Shown: piece after piece, positions 1-8,869 of the stretch
Position numbering within the stretch: the stretch's first letter is position 1
How the letters are laid out: every line of letters begins with the position of its first letter
Assembly (NCBI RefSeq): GCF_000773975.1
Contig: NZ_JRUQ01000049.1
Span: 62,001-126,000, forward strand
DNA length: 64,000 nt
Origin: Erwinia typographi
Lineage (GTDB): Bacteria; Pseudomonadota; Gammaproteobacteria; Enterobacterales; Enterobacteriaceae
Direction of reading: 5' to 3'
The notes under the pieces: model-generated
What the model was told of the DNA's origin: nothing
Databases searched by the model: none
Seen by the model: the letters and a program-made list of their open reading frames with translations, nothing else
Position numbers and translations under genes: made by a program

Positions 1-1
1 T

Positions 2-2320
2 TCGCTGAGCCGCATAATTGCAAGTGAGCTGCAGGCGCGAGCAGAACAGGTTGATGCCGCTGTCCGTCTGTTGGATGAAGGAAATACCGTGCCGTTTATC
101 GCACGTTATCGTAAGGAAGTGACCGGCGGCCTGGATGATACCCAGCTGCGCCAGCTTGAAACCCGCCTGAGTTATCTCAGAGAGCTTGAAGAGCGACGCC
201 AGTCGATTCTGAAATCTATCGGCGATCAGGGAAAGTTAACCGATGAGCTAAGCAACGCCATCAGCAACACCCTGAGCAAAACCGAACTTGAAGATCTGTA
301 CCTGCCTTACAAACCTAAACGCCGCACGCGCGGAACAATCGCGATTGAAGCCGGTCTGGAACCGCTGGCCGACACGCTGTGGCAGGACCCATCGCAGGAT
401 CCCGAGCAGCTGGCGGCCAGTTTTGTCGATGCTGATAAAGGCGTAGCCGATACCAAAGCGGCGCTGGATGGCGCGCGCTATATCCTGATGGAACGCTTCG
501 CGGAAGACGCGAGCCTGCTGGCAAAAGTGCGCGACTACCTGTGGAAAAATGCCCATCTGGTCTCCCGCGTGATGGAAGGAAAAGAGGAGGAAGGCGCGAA
601 ATTCCGCGACTACTTCGACCACCACGAAGCGCTGGCCACCGTTCCCTCTCACCGTGCGCTGGCGATGTTCCGCGGCCGCAACGAAGGGATATTGCAGCTC
701 TCTCTTAACGCCGATCCGCAGTTTGATGAGCCGCCGCGCGAAAGCCAGGGCGAGCAGATTATTATCGATCACCTGCAGCTGCGCCTGAACAATGCTCCGG
801 CCGACGGCTGGCGAAAAGCCGTCGTCAGCTGGACCTGGCGCATCAAAGTGCTGCTGCACCTGGAAACCGAGCTGATGGGCACCGTGCGCGAGCGTGCGGA
901 AGATGAAGCCATCAACGTATTTGCGCGTAACCTGCACGACCTGCTGATGGCCGCGCCGGCGGGTATGCGCGCCACAATGGGCCTGGACCCGGGCCTGCGT
1001 ACCGGGGTGAAGGTCGCGATCGTTGACGCCACCGGTAAACTGGTGGCTACCGATACGATCTATCCGCACACTGGCCAGGCAGCCAAAGCTGCCGCCGCCG
1101 TCGCGGCGCTTTGCACTAAGCATAAAGTAGAGCTGGTCGCCATCGGCAACGGCACGGCTTCGCGCGAAACCGAACGCTTCTACCTTGATATTCAGAAGCA
1201 GTTCCCGCAGGTGCAGGCGCAGAAAGTGATCGTCAGCGAAGCAGGTGCGTCGGTTTATTCCGCCTCTGAGCTGGCGGCTCTGGAGTTCCCGGACCTTGAT
1301 GTCTCCATTCGCGGCGCCGTTTCGATTGCCCGCCGCCTCCAGGACCCGCTATCCGAGCTGGTGAAAATCGATCCAAAATCCATTGGCGTCGGTCAGTATC
1401 AGCATGACGTCAGCCAAAGCCTGCTGGCGAAGAAGCTCGATGCGGTGGTGGAAGACTGCGTTAACGGTGTCGGCGTCGATTTGAACACCGCTTCGGTGCC
1501 GTTATTAACCCGCGTAGCGGGCCTGAGCAAGATGATGGCGCAGAACATTGTCAGCTGGCGCGATGAGAATGGCCGCTTCCAGGATCGTCAGCAGTTGCTG
1601 AAGGTTAGCCGTCTGGGGCCTAAAGCCTTTGAGCAGTGTGCGGGTTTCCTGCGTATTAATCAGGGTGATAATCCGCTGGATGCCTCAACGGTTCACCCGG
1701 AAGCCTACCCGGTGGTTCAGCGCATTCTTGCCGCCACGCAGCAGGCGCTGAACGAGGTGATGGGCAACCCTGCCGAGCTTCGCAACCTGCGCGCGGTCGA
1801 CTTCACCGATGAGAAATTCGGCGTGCCAACGGTCACCGATATCATCAAAGAGCTGGAAAAACCCGGCCGCGATCCGCGCCCGGAATTCAAAACGGCCCAG
1901 TTCGCCGAAGGCATTGATACCATGAACGACCTGCTGCCTGGCATGGTGCTGGAAGGCGCGGTCACTAACGTCACCAACTTCGGTGCGTTCGTTGATATTG
2001 GCGTCCATCAGGATGGCCTGGTGCACATCTCCTCACTGTCTGACAAATTTGTTGACGACCCGCACAAGGTGGTCAAAGCGGGTGATATCGTCAAGGTGAA
2101 GGTAATGGAGGTTGATTTGCAGCGTAAGCGAATTGCCCTGACCATGCGCCTGGATGAGCAGCCGGGCGAAACCAATGCCCGTCGCGGCGGCGGCAACGCG
2201 GGCCGCGACAATGCCAAACCGGCTCAGGGTAAAGCGCGCCCACGTCCGGCAACCCAGCCCGCCAGCAGCAACAGCGCGATGGGCGATGCGCTGGCCGCCG
2301 CTTTCGGCAAGAAACGCTAG
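2..2320 (+). CDS. tex: Tex/YhgF RNA-binding transcription accessory protein, 5' end cut by window edge
   Basis: Tex is a cytoplasmic nucleic-acid-binding protein with an N-terminal helical region, a YqgF/RuvC-like fold, helix-hairpin-helix motifs and a C-terminal S1 domain. The reading frame is open from base 2, and residues before the first ATG (base 71) already match the E. coli protein ([10 protein letters not shown], then [13 protein letters not shown]), so the true start lies left of the window and only about 20-25 residues or fewer are missing. The YqgF-like segment shows [15 protein letters not shown]. The S1 domain near the C-terminus shows [20 protein letters not shown], followed by a basic, glycine- and alanine-rich tail. 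A strong hairpin terminator follows at 2331-2366. Identity is secure from near full-length similarity. The exact cellular role in enterics is less settled. Confidence 0.95.
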   Translation, partial: SLSRIIASELQARAEQVDAAVRLLDEGNTVPFIARYRKEVTGGLDDTQLRQLETRLSYLRELEERRQSILKSIGDQGKLTDELSNAISNTLSKTELEDLYLPYKPKRRTRGTIAIEAGLEPLADTLWQDPSQDPEQLAASFVDADKGVADTKAALDGARYILMERFAEDASLLAKVRDYLWKNAHLVSRVMEGKEEEGAKFRDYFDHHEALATVPSHRALAMFRGRNEGILQLSLNADPQFDEPPRESQGEQIIIDHLQLRLNNAPADGWRKAVVSWTWRIKVLLHLETELMGTVRERAEDEAINVFARNLHDLLMAAPAGMRATMGLDPGLRTGVKVAIVDATGKLVATDTIYPHTGQAAKAAAAVAALCTKHKVELVAIGNGTASRETERFYLDIQKQFPQVQAQKVIVSEAGASVYSASELAALEFPDLDVSIRGAVSIARRLQDPLSELVKIDPKSIGVGQYQHDVSQSLLAKKLDAVVEDCVNGVGVDLNTASVPLLTRVAGLSKMMAQNIVSWRDENGRFQDRQQLLKVSRLGPKAFEQCAGFLRINQGDNPLDASTVHPEAYPVVQRILAATQQALNEVMGNPAELRNLRAVDFTDEKFGVPTVTDIIKELEKPGRDPRPEFKTAQFAEGIDTMNDLLPGMVLEGAVTNVTNFGAFVDIGVHQDGLVHISSLSDKFVDDPHKVVKAGDIVKVKVMEVDLQRKRIALTMRLDEQPGETNARRGGGNAGRDNAKPAQGKARPRPATQPASSNSAMGDALAAAFGKKR

Positions 2321-2330
2321 GCCGTTATCA

Positions 2331-2366
2331 TCAGGGCGGATCTTCGGCGCCGCCCTGACTTTTTCT
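2331..2366 (+). terminator. Rho-independent terminator of tex
   Basis: A perfect 9-bp stem TCAGGGCGG (2331-2339) pairs with CCGCCCTGA (2350-2358). It is followed by a T-rich tract ending near 2366. It sits 10 bases after the tex stop and before the feo promoter. Confidence 0.85.
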
Positions 2367-2388
2367 CAACGCTCCTTTCCTCTCAAGC

Positions 2389-2402
2389 TTGTTCTGCATC
2401 AA
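2389..2402 (+). promoter_or_regulatory. Fnr box of the feo promoter
   Basis: TTGTT-ctgc-ATCAA matches the Fnr consensus TTGAT-N4-ATCAA with one mismatch. Its centre (2395.5) is 41.5 bases before the start point predicted from the -10 element at 2425-2430, which is the class II activator position. Known biology: E. coli feoABC is induced by Fnr without oxygen, when ferrous iron predominates. Confidence 0.7.
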
Positions 2403-2409
2403 TAAGACC

Positions 2410-2430
2410 GATAATAGTTATCATTATACT
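2410..2430 (+). promoter_or_regulatory. Fur box overlapping the feo -10 element
   Basis: Bases 2410-2428 match the 19-bp Fur consensus GATAATGATAATCATTATC at 15 of 19 positions. The candidate -10 hexamer TATACT (2425-2430) overlaps its right end, so Fur-Fe(II) would block polymerase directly. The inferred start point is near 2437, about 42 bases before the feoA start. Confidence 0.8.
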
Positions 2431-2478
2431 TGCCACCGTTGATTATCACGGCGCATCGCTACGCGCCCAGGTGGAAAC

Positions 2479-2703
2479 ATGCAGATCGTCTCACAGCAAC
2501 ATTACAAAATCGTCAGCTTCTCTCCCTCCGTCAGCGCCGCCTTCCGGCAAAAAATGCTCGCGCTTGGGCTGCTACCCGGCGCCAGCTTCGAGGTCAAACG
2601 CATTGCTCCGCTGGGCGATCCGATACAGGTCGAAGTTCGCCGCATGAGCCTGATGCTGCGGAAAAAGGATTTGGCCTTTCTCAATCTGGAGCCGCAGGGC
2701 TGA
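2479..2703 (+). CDS. feoA: Ferrous iron transport protein A
   Basis: A small cytoplasmic SH3-like protein of 74 residues (E. coli FeoA has 75), needed for full activity of the FeoB transporter. The family pattern is visible: SxAFRQKMLALGLLPG near residues 19-35, IAPLGDPIQVEVR, then a C-terminal LRKKDLAFL. It is the first gene of the feo operon and lies 12 bases before feoB. Start ATG at 2479 is preceded by AGGTGG (2469-2474). Expression should follow the Fnr and Fur sites just upstream. Confidence 0.95.
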   Translation: MQIVSQQHYKIVSFSPSVSAAFRQKMLALGLLPGASFEVKRIAPLGDPIQVEVRRMSLMLRKKDLAFLNLEPQG

Positions 2704-2715
2704 GGGGCTGAAGCA

Positions 2716-5028
2716 ATGAAAACCATGAAAACCTTTACCGTTGGCCTGATCGGCAACCCTAACTCCGGCAAAACGACGCTGTTTAATCAGCTAACCGGCG
2801 CGCGTCAGCGGGTGGGAAACTGGGCTGGCGTGACGGTCGAACGCAAACAGGGCCACTTTGCTACGGCCAGCTACGATGTCCAGCTGGTCGATCTTCCCGG
2901 CACTTATTCCCTGACCACCGTCTCTTCCACCAGCTCGCTTGATGAACAAATTGCCTGCCATTATATGCTCAGCGGCGAGGCGGATCTGGTGATCAATGTG
3001 GTCGATGCCAGCAATCTCTCCCGCAATCTCTGGCTGACTCAGCAGATCCAGGCACTGGGCGTTCCCTGCATTATTGCTCTGAATATGCTGGATATTGCGG
3101 CCAGCCAGCAGATTGATATCGACGTTTCCGCCCTTGAACAGCTGCTCGGTTGCCCGGTGATTCCGCTGGTTTCAACCCGCGCTCAGGGGATCGACGAGTT
3201 GAAGCAAGCGATTGACGCGCATTCACTCCAGCCCGGCCATTTTGACATTAACTATCCGCCGGAGATTCTCGCCCAGGTCGCCACGCTGACTGAAGCGATG
3301 GAATCGACCCGCCCTCCGGCACAGCGTAAGTGGCTGGCCTTACAGCTCCTTGACGGCGATATTTACAGCCGTTCGCAAGTCCCTGAAGCCGCTGAGCTGC
3401 TGGCGTCGCTACCCCATTTAGCGGACGCGCCGCTGCAAATCGCTTCCGCCCGCTATCAGGCGATTGATGCCGTTTGCCAGGCCGTCACCGTTCCCCAGCG
3501 CGCCACGGCGCATCGCCTTTCCGCACGGCTGGACAAGCTGGCTTTAAATCGCTGGCTTGGGCTGCCGATCTTCTTCCTGGTGATGTACCTGATGTTCTTC
3601 TTCGCGATCAATTTGGGCGGCGCGCTACAGCCGCTGTTTGATCTTGGCTCGGCGGCAATCTTTATCCACGGCGTGCAGTGGCTTGGCGTCACGCTGCATG
3701 TTCCCCTGACGCTGACGCTATTCCTCGCGCAGGGCATCGGCGGCGGGATTAATACCGTGATGCCTCTGGTGCCGCAAATTGGCCTGATGTATCTGTTCCT
3801 CTCCCTGATGGAGGACTCGGGTTATATGGCGCGCGCGGCCTTTGTCATGGACCGCCTGATGCAGGCGCTGGGGCTGCCCGGAAAATCGTTCGTGCCGCTG
3901 ATTGTCGGCTTCGGCTGTAATGTGCCGTCGGTGATGGGCGCACGCACGCTGGATGCGCCGCGAGAACGGCTGCTGACGGTGCTGATGGCGCCGTTTATGT
4001 CCTGCGGCGCCAGGCTGGCGATCTTCGCGGTCTTTGCCGCGGCCTTTTTCGGCCAGAGCGGCTCGCTGGTGGTGTTCAGCCTCTATGTGCTGGGGATTGT
4101 GGTGGCCATTATGACCGGGCTGATCCTCAAGCATACGCTGTTAAAAGGCGAAGCCTCGCCGTTTGTGATGGAACTGCCCACCTGGCATACCCCGCATCTT
4201 AAAAGCCTGATGCTGCAAACCTGGCAGCGGCTGCAAAGCTTTGTGCTGCGGGCCGGTAAAGTCATCGTCGCCGTCAGCGTGCTGATTGGCGCGCTTAACA
4301 GCTTCTCGTTCAGCGGCCAGCCGGTAGACAGCATTAACGACTCCGCGCTGGCTACCGTCAGCCGTTCGCTGACGCCGCTGCTGTCGCCGATGGGCGTGCA
4401 GGACAGTAACTGGCAGGCTACCGTTGGCCTGGTGACTGGCGCGATGGCTAAAGAGGTGGTGGTCGGTACGCTGAACACGCTCTACACCGCCGAAGCGCTG
4501 CACGAGCAGCCGTTTGACGCCGCAGACTTCAGCCTGACGGGCGAAATGAAGCAGGCGCTGACCGAGACGTGGGATGGGGTGAAAGAGACGTTCAGCCTCA
4601 GCGTACTGCTTAACCCTGTCGAAGCCAGCAAGGGCGACGGCGAAATGGCAAACGGCGCGATGGGCGTGATGCACACTAAGTTTGGCAGCGCAGCGGCGGC
4701 CTACAGCTACCTGATCTTCGTACTGCTCTATGTTCCCTGCGTTTCAGTAATGGGCGCTATCGCCCGTGAGAGCAGCCGCCGCTGGATGTTTTTCTCCATC
4801 GGCTGGGGGCTGAATCTGGCTTACTCGCTGGCGACGATTTTCTACCAGCTGGCCACCTTCAGCGAGCATCCTCAGTCCAGCAGTCTCATCCTGCTGGCCG
4901 TGGCAGGCTTTAACCTGCTGCTGTGGCTAAAGCTGAAAACCGTGACCCTGCCGCCGGAGCGCCTGGTACTAAGAGTGGTCACCAGCAAGCCTTGCCAGGG
5001 CTGCGCCAAAAGCGGCAGCTGCCACTGA
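2716..5028 (+). CDS. feoB: Ferrous iron transporter FeoB (GTPase permease)
   Basis: An inner-membrane Fe(II) transporter of 770 residues (E. coli 773). The N-terminal G domain has the P-loop GNPNSGKT at residues 13-20, the switch region GNWAGVTVE, DLPGTYS, and NMLD for nucleotide specificity. The C-terminal half holds two Gate domains with the conserved stretches GFGCNVPSVMGART and CGARLAIFA. It ends in a Cys-rich tail (CQGCAKSGSCH) like that of enteric FeoB. Two in-frame ATGs (2716 and 2725) are possible starts; 2716 is used. The third enteric gene, feoC, is absent: only 111 bases separate the feoB stop from the next coding start. Identity is secure. Confidence 0.97.
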   Translation: MKTMKTFTVGLIGNPNSGKTTLFNQLTGARQRVGNWAGVTVERKQGHFATASYDVQLVDLPGTYSLTTVSSTSSLDEQIACHYMLSGEADLVINVVDASNLSRNLWLTQQIQALGVPCIIALNMLDIAASQQIDIDVSALEQLLGCPVIPLVSTRAQGIDELKQAIDAHSLQPGHFDINYPPEILAQVATLTEAMESTRPPAQRKWLALQLLDGDIYSRSQVPEAAELLASLPHLADAPLQIASARYQAIDAVCQAVTVPQRATAHRLSARLDKLALNRWLGLPIFFLVMYLMFFFAINLGGALQPLFDLGSAAIFIHGVQWLGVTLHVPLTLTLFLAQGIGGGINTVMPLVPQIGLMYLFLSLMEDSGYMARAAFVMDRLMQALGLPGKSFVPLIVGFGCNVPSVMGARTLDAPRERLLTVLMAPFMSCGARLAIFAVFAAAFFGQSGSLVVFSLYVLGIVVAIMTGLILKHTLLKGEASPFVMELPTWHTPHLKSLMLQTWQRLQSFVLRAGKVIVAVSVLIGALNSFSFSGQPVDSINDSALATVSRSLTPLLSPMGVQDSNWQATVGLVTGAMAKEVVVGTLNTLYTAEALHEQPFDAADFSLTGEMKQALTETWDGVKETFSLSVLLNPVEASKGDGEMANGAMGVMHTKFGSAAAAYSYLIFVLLYVPCVSVMGAIARESSRRWMFFSIGWGLNLAYSLATIFYQLATFSEHPQSSSLILLAVAGFNLLLWLKLKTVTLPPERLVLRVVTSKPCQGCAKSGSCH

Positions 5029-5056
5029 TTTCAGCCAAGAGAGTCCATTAAGAAGG

Positions 5057-5085
5057 CCGTTGAAGTTGCGATTCTGCTTCAACGG
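5057..5085. repeat. Hairpin between feoB and the GH13 phosphorylase gene
   Basis: Perfect 9-bp inverted repeat: CCGTTGAAG (5057-5065) and CTTCAACGG (5077-5085), separated by 11 bases. No T-tract follows, so it is either a weak feoB terminator or an mRNA-stabilising or regulatory hairpin ahead of the next gene. Confidence 0.55.
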
Positions 5086-5139
5086 TCTACAGTGAAAACT
5101 ATCGTGCTGTGTAAAAATGCGGCGGCTCACTGCATCACA

Positions 5140-6828
5140 ATGGATAACATTACTCCCTTACTCGATAAAATTTATGACGGCGCTTTTCCCCTCGCCTGTC
5201 GGGAAAAGCTGGCGGAGGCTATTCGCCAGGCGCGTAACGGCCTGAATCATCAGCGCAAAGCCCACTGGGATGAACAGGACGTGGTGCTGATCGCCTATGC
5301 CGATCAGTTCAGCGAACCAGAAACGCCCACGCTGCAAACCCTTTCACGCTTCTACCAGCAGCATTTGCAGTCCAGCTTTAATCTTGTCCATCTGCTGCCC
5401 TTTTTCCCCTGGTCCTCCGACGACGGTTTTTCGGTGATTGATTACCACCAGGTCAACGGAATTTGTGGAGAATGGTCGGACGTGGCGGAATTGCACCGGC
5501 ACACCAGACTGATGTTTGATTTCGTCTGCAATCATATGTCGGCACACAGCGCGTGGTTCAGGCACTATCTGGCGCAGGACCCCGGCTGGGATGACTTTTT
5601 TATCAGTATGCCGCCCACCACCGACCTGAGCGCGGTGACGCGCCCGCGCACCTCACCTCTGCTAACGCCGTTTGAGATGGCCAACGGCGAAACGCGCTTT
5701 ATCTGGACCACCTTCAGCGCCGATCAAATCGATCTCAACTTTGCCAACCCGGAAGTCTTGCTGAGCATGGTCAACGTGCTGCTGGATTATCTGACGAAAG
5801 GGGCCGATTACGTCCGGCTGGATGCCGTGGGCTATATGTGGAAAACCCCCGGCACCTCATGCATCCATCTTGAGAAAACCCATCTTCTGGTTAAACTTTT
5901 CCGCGCCATTGCCAATGTCGTCGCGCCGGGAACGGTAATCATCACCGAAACCAACGTCCCGCATAAAGATAATATCAGCTATCTCGGCAACGGCCAGGAT
6001 GAGGCGCAGATGGTCTATCAGTTTTCGCTGCCGCCGCTGGTCCTGCACGCCATTCACAACGGTTCCGCACGCGCGCTGAAGCAGTGGGCGGCCTCGCTGG
6101 ACGCGTCCGGCGGCACTACCACCTGGTTCAACTTCCTTGCCTCTCATGACGGGATCGGCCTCAACCCGCTGCGGGGAATACTGCCGGAAACCGAGATCGT
6201 CTCGCTGGTGAGAGATTTGGCGATCGAAGGCGCTCTGGTCTCTTATAAAAATAATCCCGATGGCACCACCAGCCCTTATGAAATCAACGTGACCTATATG
6301 GATGCGCTGAATAAAAAAGAGGATGACGACGCGACCCGTCTACAGCGATTTATGCTGGCGCACGCGTTGCTGCTGGCGTTTCCAGGCGTGCCAGCCGTTT
6401 ATATTCAAAGCATCCTCGGATCGCGTAACGACACGGAAGGGGTGAAAACGGCGGGGTACAACCGGGCAATTAACCGACAAAAATACCCCCTCCGCCAGAT
6501 AGAGGCCGAGCTGGGCGACAGCCATTCGCTGCGCTATCAGGTGTATCATTCGCTCTCACGGTTGATTCAGCTGCGAACCCGCCAGGCGGCTTTTCATCCG
6601 AATAATCCGATGCAGGTGCTGGAGGGAGATAATGCGCTGTTCGCCATCTACCGCTGGTCGGAAGAAGATCATCAGACGCTGCTGTGTATTTATAACCTCA
6701 GCAGCCGGGAAATACCCTATACGCTGCCGGATACCCGACGCTATCGCGATATTATTACCGATCGAATTTTTGAAGGAGAAAGGCCGCTGACGCTGACGCC
6801 GTGGTCTTATATGTGGCTGAAAAGCTGA
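5140..6828 (+). CDS. GH13_18 sugar phosphorylase, probable glucosylglycerate or sucrose phosphorylase type
   Basis: A cytoplasmic alpha-glucoside phosphorylase of glycoside hydrolase family 13 subfamily 18. The sequence is close along its length to E. coli YcjM, known as a glucosylglycerate phosphorylase (about 559 residues). From the ATG at 5140 the protein has 562 residues. Catalytic residues: nucleophile Asp228 in VRLDAVGYMW, acid/base Glu270 in IITETNVP, and Asp337 in ASHDGIG. The diagnostic GTSCIHLEKTH follows the nucleophile. A GTG at 5092 would add 16 residues without family support, so 5140 is preferred, though neither start has a strong ribosome site. In E. coli the homologue lies in the ycj sugar cluster. 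Here it stands alone between feoB and a stress-type small gene, with no transporter or kinase beside it. The acceptor sugar cannot be read from the sequence. Confidence 0.85.
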   Translation: MDNITPLLDKIYDGAFPLACREKLAEAIRQARNGLNHQRKAHWDEQDVVLIAYADQFSEPETPTLQTLSRFYQQHLQSSFNLVHLLPFFPWSSDDGFSVIDYHQVNGICGEWSDVAELHRHTRLMFDFVCNHMSAHSAWFRHYLAQDPGWDDFFISMPPTTDLSAVTRPRTSPLLTPFEMANGETRFIWTTFSADQIDLNFANPEVLLSMVNVLLDYLTKGADYVRLDAVGYMWKTPGTSCIHLEKTHLLVKLFRAIANVVAPGTVIITETNVPHKDNISYLGNGQDEAQMVYQFSLPPLVLHAIHNGSARALKQWAASLDASGGTTTWFNFLASHDGIGLNPLRGILPETEIVSLVRDLAIEGALVSYKNNPDGTTSPYEINVTYMDALNKKEDDDATRLQRFMLAHALLLAFPGVPAVYIQSILGSRNDTEGVKTAGYNRAINRQKYPLRQIEAELGDSHSLRYQVYHSLSRLIQLRTRQAAFHPNNPMQVLEGDNALFAIYRWSEEDHQTLLCIYNLSSREIPYTLPDTRRYRDIITDRIFEGERPLTLTPWSYMWLKS

Positions 6829-6845
6829 ACCGGATAGACTTATTA

Positions 6846-6867
6846 CAGGCAGAGTTATCCCTGCCTG
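6846..6867. terminator. Possible terminator between convergent genes
   Basis: CAGGCAG (6846-6852) and CTGCCTG (6861-6867) form a 7-bp stem with an 8-base loop. The stretch lies 17 bases after the phosphorylase stop and 13 bases from the end of the convergent small gene. A/T-rich flanks make it a plausible but weak bidirectional terminator. Confidence 0.45.
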
Positions 6868-6880
6868 ATTATTACGTCAA

Positions 6881-7150
6881 TTACTTATAAACATCAGCCG
6901 TAGCGCTGAATTTGCCGTGCTCGCGTCCGGCGATGACCAGGAAGTATTTCCCTCCCTTCTCGTCAGCCTTGGCGGACAGCTCTTTTTTAGCATCCATCGG
7001 GGAAGTCGTTTCCGCCGTAGTGCTTACCGTGCCAATTTTTTCCAGCTTCAGGTTATCAACTTCTTCTTTGGTCACTTCTTTTGCGGCCAGCGCGGCAAAA
7101 GAAACCGAACCTGCCAGCAGGCCAATTACCATAGTTTTAATTAATTTCAT
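6881..7150 (-). CDS. Small secreted YdgH/BhsA/McbA-like (DUF1471) protein
   Basis: An 89-residue precursor with a typical Sec signal peptide (MKLIKTMVIGLLAG, cleavage likely after Ala22 in FAALA-AKEV). The mature part carries the DUF1471 pattern: IGTVSTTAETTSPMDA, a central Lys/Asp-rich helix and a final FSATADVYK. Paralogues in E. coli (BhsA, McbA, YhcN, YjfN and others) are periplasmic or outer-membrane-associated proteins linked to stress and biofilm, but the exact paralogue cannot be assigned here. The start at 7150 is chosen because AGGAG lies 8 bases upstream. An earlier in-frame start at 7186 would place 12 odd residues before the signal peptide. Confidence 0.85.
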   Translation of the reverse strand: MKLIKTMVIGLLAGSVSFAALAAKEVTKEEVDNLKLEKIGTVSTTAETTSPMDAKKELSAKADEKGGKYFLVIAGREHGKFSATADVYK

Positions 7151-7246
7151 CAAAGACACTCCTGAATAATTGTTAGGAATAAGCAATCGCTTGATGAGAA
7201 TGCAGGGAGGGAAAATGGCCCGCTCCCTGGACAGCTCAGAGGTAAC

Positions 7247-7268
7247 AGGTAAGCAATCCTGCTTACCT
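7247..7268. repeat. Hairpin downstream of bioH
   Basis: Perfect 9-bp arms AGGTAAGCA (7247-7255) and TGCTTACCT (7260-7268) with a 4-base loop. It lies between the end of bioH and the promoter region of the DUF1471 gene. There is no T-run on the minus strand, so a terminator role is only possible. Confidence 0.5.
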
Positions 7269-7316
7269 CTGTAATTATTACCCGTAATAAATAATCCGCC
7301 AGTTTCCCGGAAAAAT

Positions 7317-8093
7317 TTATGAGGTTATTTTTAAGTCGAAATCAATTAATTGCTGGCAGAAAACCTCCGGGTGGGAAATGAACGGCGCATGTGCCGCTTT
7401 TTCAATAACGACCGCCTCGCTGGCGGGCCACTCGGCGTCAAGCAAAGGCGCTATTTTACGCGGCACCAGACCGTCCAGCGCGCCGTAAATCCGCAGCAGC
7501 GGCAGCGTCAGCATCTTCATCTCCTCGCGCAGATCGACCGTACGCAGCATTTCCAGTCCGGCGTTAAGCACCTCAACCTCCGGCGATGGCAGAGCAAGCA
7601 CCACGCTTTTTAACAGGCGCGCATCCTGCCGGGCGCTGTCAGTTCCCAGCGTCTGTAGGGCAAGAAAGCGCTCAACGGTGCGTTGAAAGTCTTCACTTAA
7701 CTGCTGCTGAAAGCCGCTCAGCGTCTGGGGCTTAATGCCAGGCCATGCGTCCCCGGCGGCGAAACATGGCGATGAGGCAACGCTAATCAGGCCGCTGACG
7801 CGCTCAGGGTGACGTAGCGCCACGGTACTGGCGACAAGCCCTCCTAACGACCATCCCAGCCAGACGGCCTTTTCAGGAGCCTGCGGCAGCAGAGTTTCCA
7901 CCATCTCCCCGAGGCTCATCGGCACAAATCCCCGGCTGCGGCCGTAGCCCGGCAGGTCGACGAGGTGCAGACAGAAATGCGGGCTGAGCCGATCGACAAC
8001 GCTTTGCCAGACACCGGCATTCAGTCCCCATCCGTGCAGCATCACAAGATGGCGATCGCCGGTGCCAATTGTCTGCCAGTAAAGCTGTGTCAT
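7317..8093 (-). CDS. bioH: Pimeloyl-ACP methyl ester carboxylesterase
   Basis: BioH cleaves the methyl ester of pimeloyl-ACP, releasing the free carboxylate that enters biotin ring assembly. It is a cytoplasmic alpha/beta hydrolase of 258 residues (E. coli 256). The catalytic triad is visible: Ser82 in GWSLGG, Asp207 in GALDGLV, and His235 in KAAHAPF. The oxyanion region HGWG lies at 20-23. It is divergent from gntX with only 34 bases between the two starts, the same arrangement as in E. coli, away from the bioABFCD genes. Confidence 0.95.
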   Translation of the reverse strand: MTQLYWQTIGTGDRHLVMLHGWGLNAGVWQSVVDRLSPHFCLHLVDLPGYGRSRGFVPMSLGEMVETLLPQAPEKAVWLGWSLGGLVASTVALRHPERVSGLISVASSPCFAAGDAWPGIKPQTLSGFQQQLSEDFQRTVERFLALQTLGTDSARQDARLLKSVVLALPSPEVEVLNAGLEMLRTVDLREEMKMLTLPLLRIYGALDGLVPRKIAPLLDAEWPASEAVVIEKAAHAPFISHPEVFCQQLIDFDLKITS

Positions 8094-8127
8094 CCGTTAT
8101 TGTCCTGTTTTTGCCGTGGAGGCCGCT

Positions 8128-8811
8128 ATGCTACCAATGCCCACCGCCTGTTGGCTATGCCAGATGCCGCTGGCGCTGTCCCATCATGGAATTTGCAGCT
8201 ATTGCCTGCGTCACCTGCCCTCGCTGCCTGTCTGCTGCCCCCGTTGCGGACTTCCGGCGGCAAGCTGCCGGACCGAGTGCGGGCGCTGCCTGCTAAAACC
8301 TCCGAGCTGGCAGCGGATGATCGTGGTCAGCGCCTGGCGCCCGCCCGTCAGCCATTGGGTTAAGCAGCTTAAATTTTTTCAGGCTACCGTCCTCTCGGCA
8401 ATGCTGGCCAGGCTACTTTTACTGAGCTGGCTGTCCGCCCGGCAGAAGCACAACCTGCTCAGACCGGACCTGCTGCTGTGTGTACCCTTACATAAAACGC
8501 GCGCCTGGCGACGAGGCTATAATCAGATGGATGAGATCAACCATCATCTCGCCCGCTGGCTGAACTGCCGCTATGTCGCCGGAGGCCTCTCCCGGCGAAG
8601 AAAGACCCGGATACAGCACCGGCTTGAGGCCAGCAACCGCCGCAAAAATGTGCGGGGGGCGTTCAGGGTTGAAATTGCGGTGCAAAGACTGCATATCGCC
8701 CTGACGGACGATGTGGTTACCACCGGCAATACGGTGGAGGAAATCAGCCGCATTTTGCTGGCCGCAGGCGCGGCCAGCGTGCAGGTTTGGAGCCTGTGCC
8801 GAACCTTGTAG
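8128..8811 (+). CDS. gntX: ComF/GntX family phosphoribosyltransferase-like protein
   Basis: A 227-residue protein of the ComF/GntX family (E. coli GntX also 227). The N-terminal part has a zinc-ribbon-like set of Cys pairs (CWLC, CSYC, CPRC, CGRC). The C-terminal part is a type I phosphoribosyltransferase fold with the PRPP loop IALTDDVVTTGNT and an upstream VPLHKTRAWRRGYNQ. The start at 8128 is chosen over 8116 because GGAGG sits 5-6 bases before it and the length then equals the family. The function is not well defined: members are linked to DNA uptake or to use of DNA as a nutrient, and the gnt name reflects older gluconate work. Confidence 0.9.
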   Translation: MLPMPTACWLCQMPLALSHHGICSYCLRHLPSLPVCCPRCGLPAASCRTECGRCLLKPPSWQRMIVVSAWRPPVSHWVKQLKFFQATVLSAMLARLLLLSWLSARQKHNLLRPDLLLCVPLHKTRAWRRGYNQMDEINHHLARWLNCRYVAGGLSRRRKTRIQHRLEASNRRKNVRGAFRVEIAVQRLHIALTDDVVTTGNTVEEISRILLAAGAASVQVWSLCRTL

Positions 8812-8869
8812 AGCGTCGGCGATGGGCGTAATATCGTTAATTAATTGTACTTACTGTTGAGCAATAGCC

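Noticed and set aside
248-1123. Long minus-strand open frame of 291 codons inside tex
   Set aside because: It lies fully antisense to a well-conserved gene, has no family match, and reflects the codon pattern of a G+C-rich gene. The same applies to 26256-27320 inside glgB, 38320-39345 inside ggt and 46762-47745 inside livM.
2430-2711. Plus-strand open frame of 93 codons overlapping feoA
   Set aside because: It is out of frame with feoA and has no family match. feoA itself is conserved and well placed.
5029-5139. A possible feoC
   Set aside because: Only 111 bases are available, less than half the usual gene, and no winged-helix or Cys motif is encoded.
5092-5139. GTG start at 5092 for the GH13_18 phosphorylase
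   Set aside because: The 16 added residues do not align with the family, whose N-terminus fits the ATG at 5140. Kept only as an alternative.
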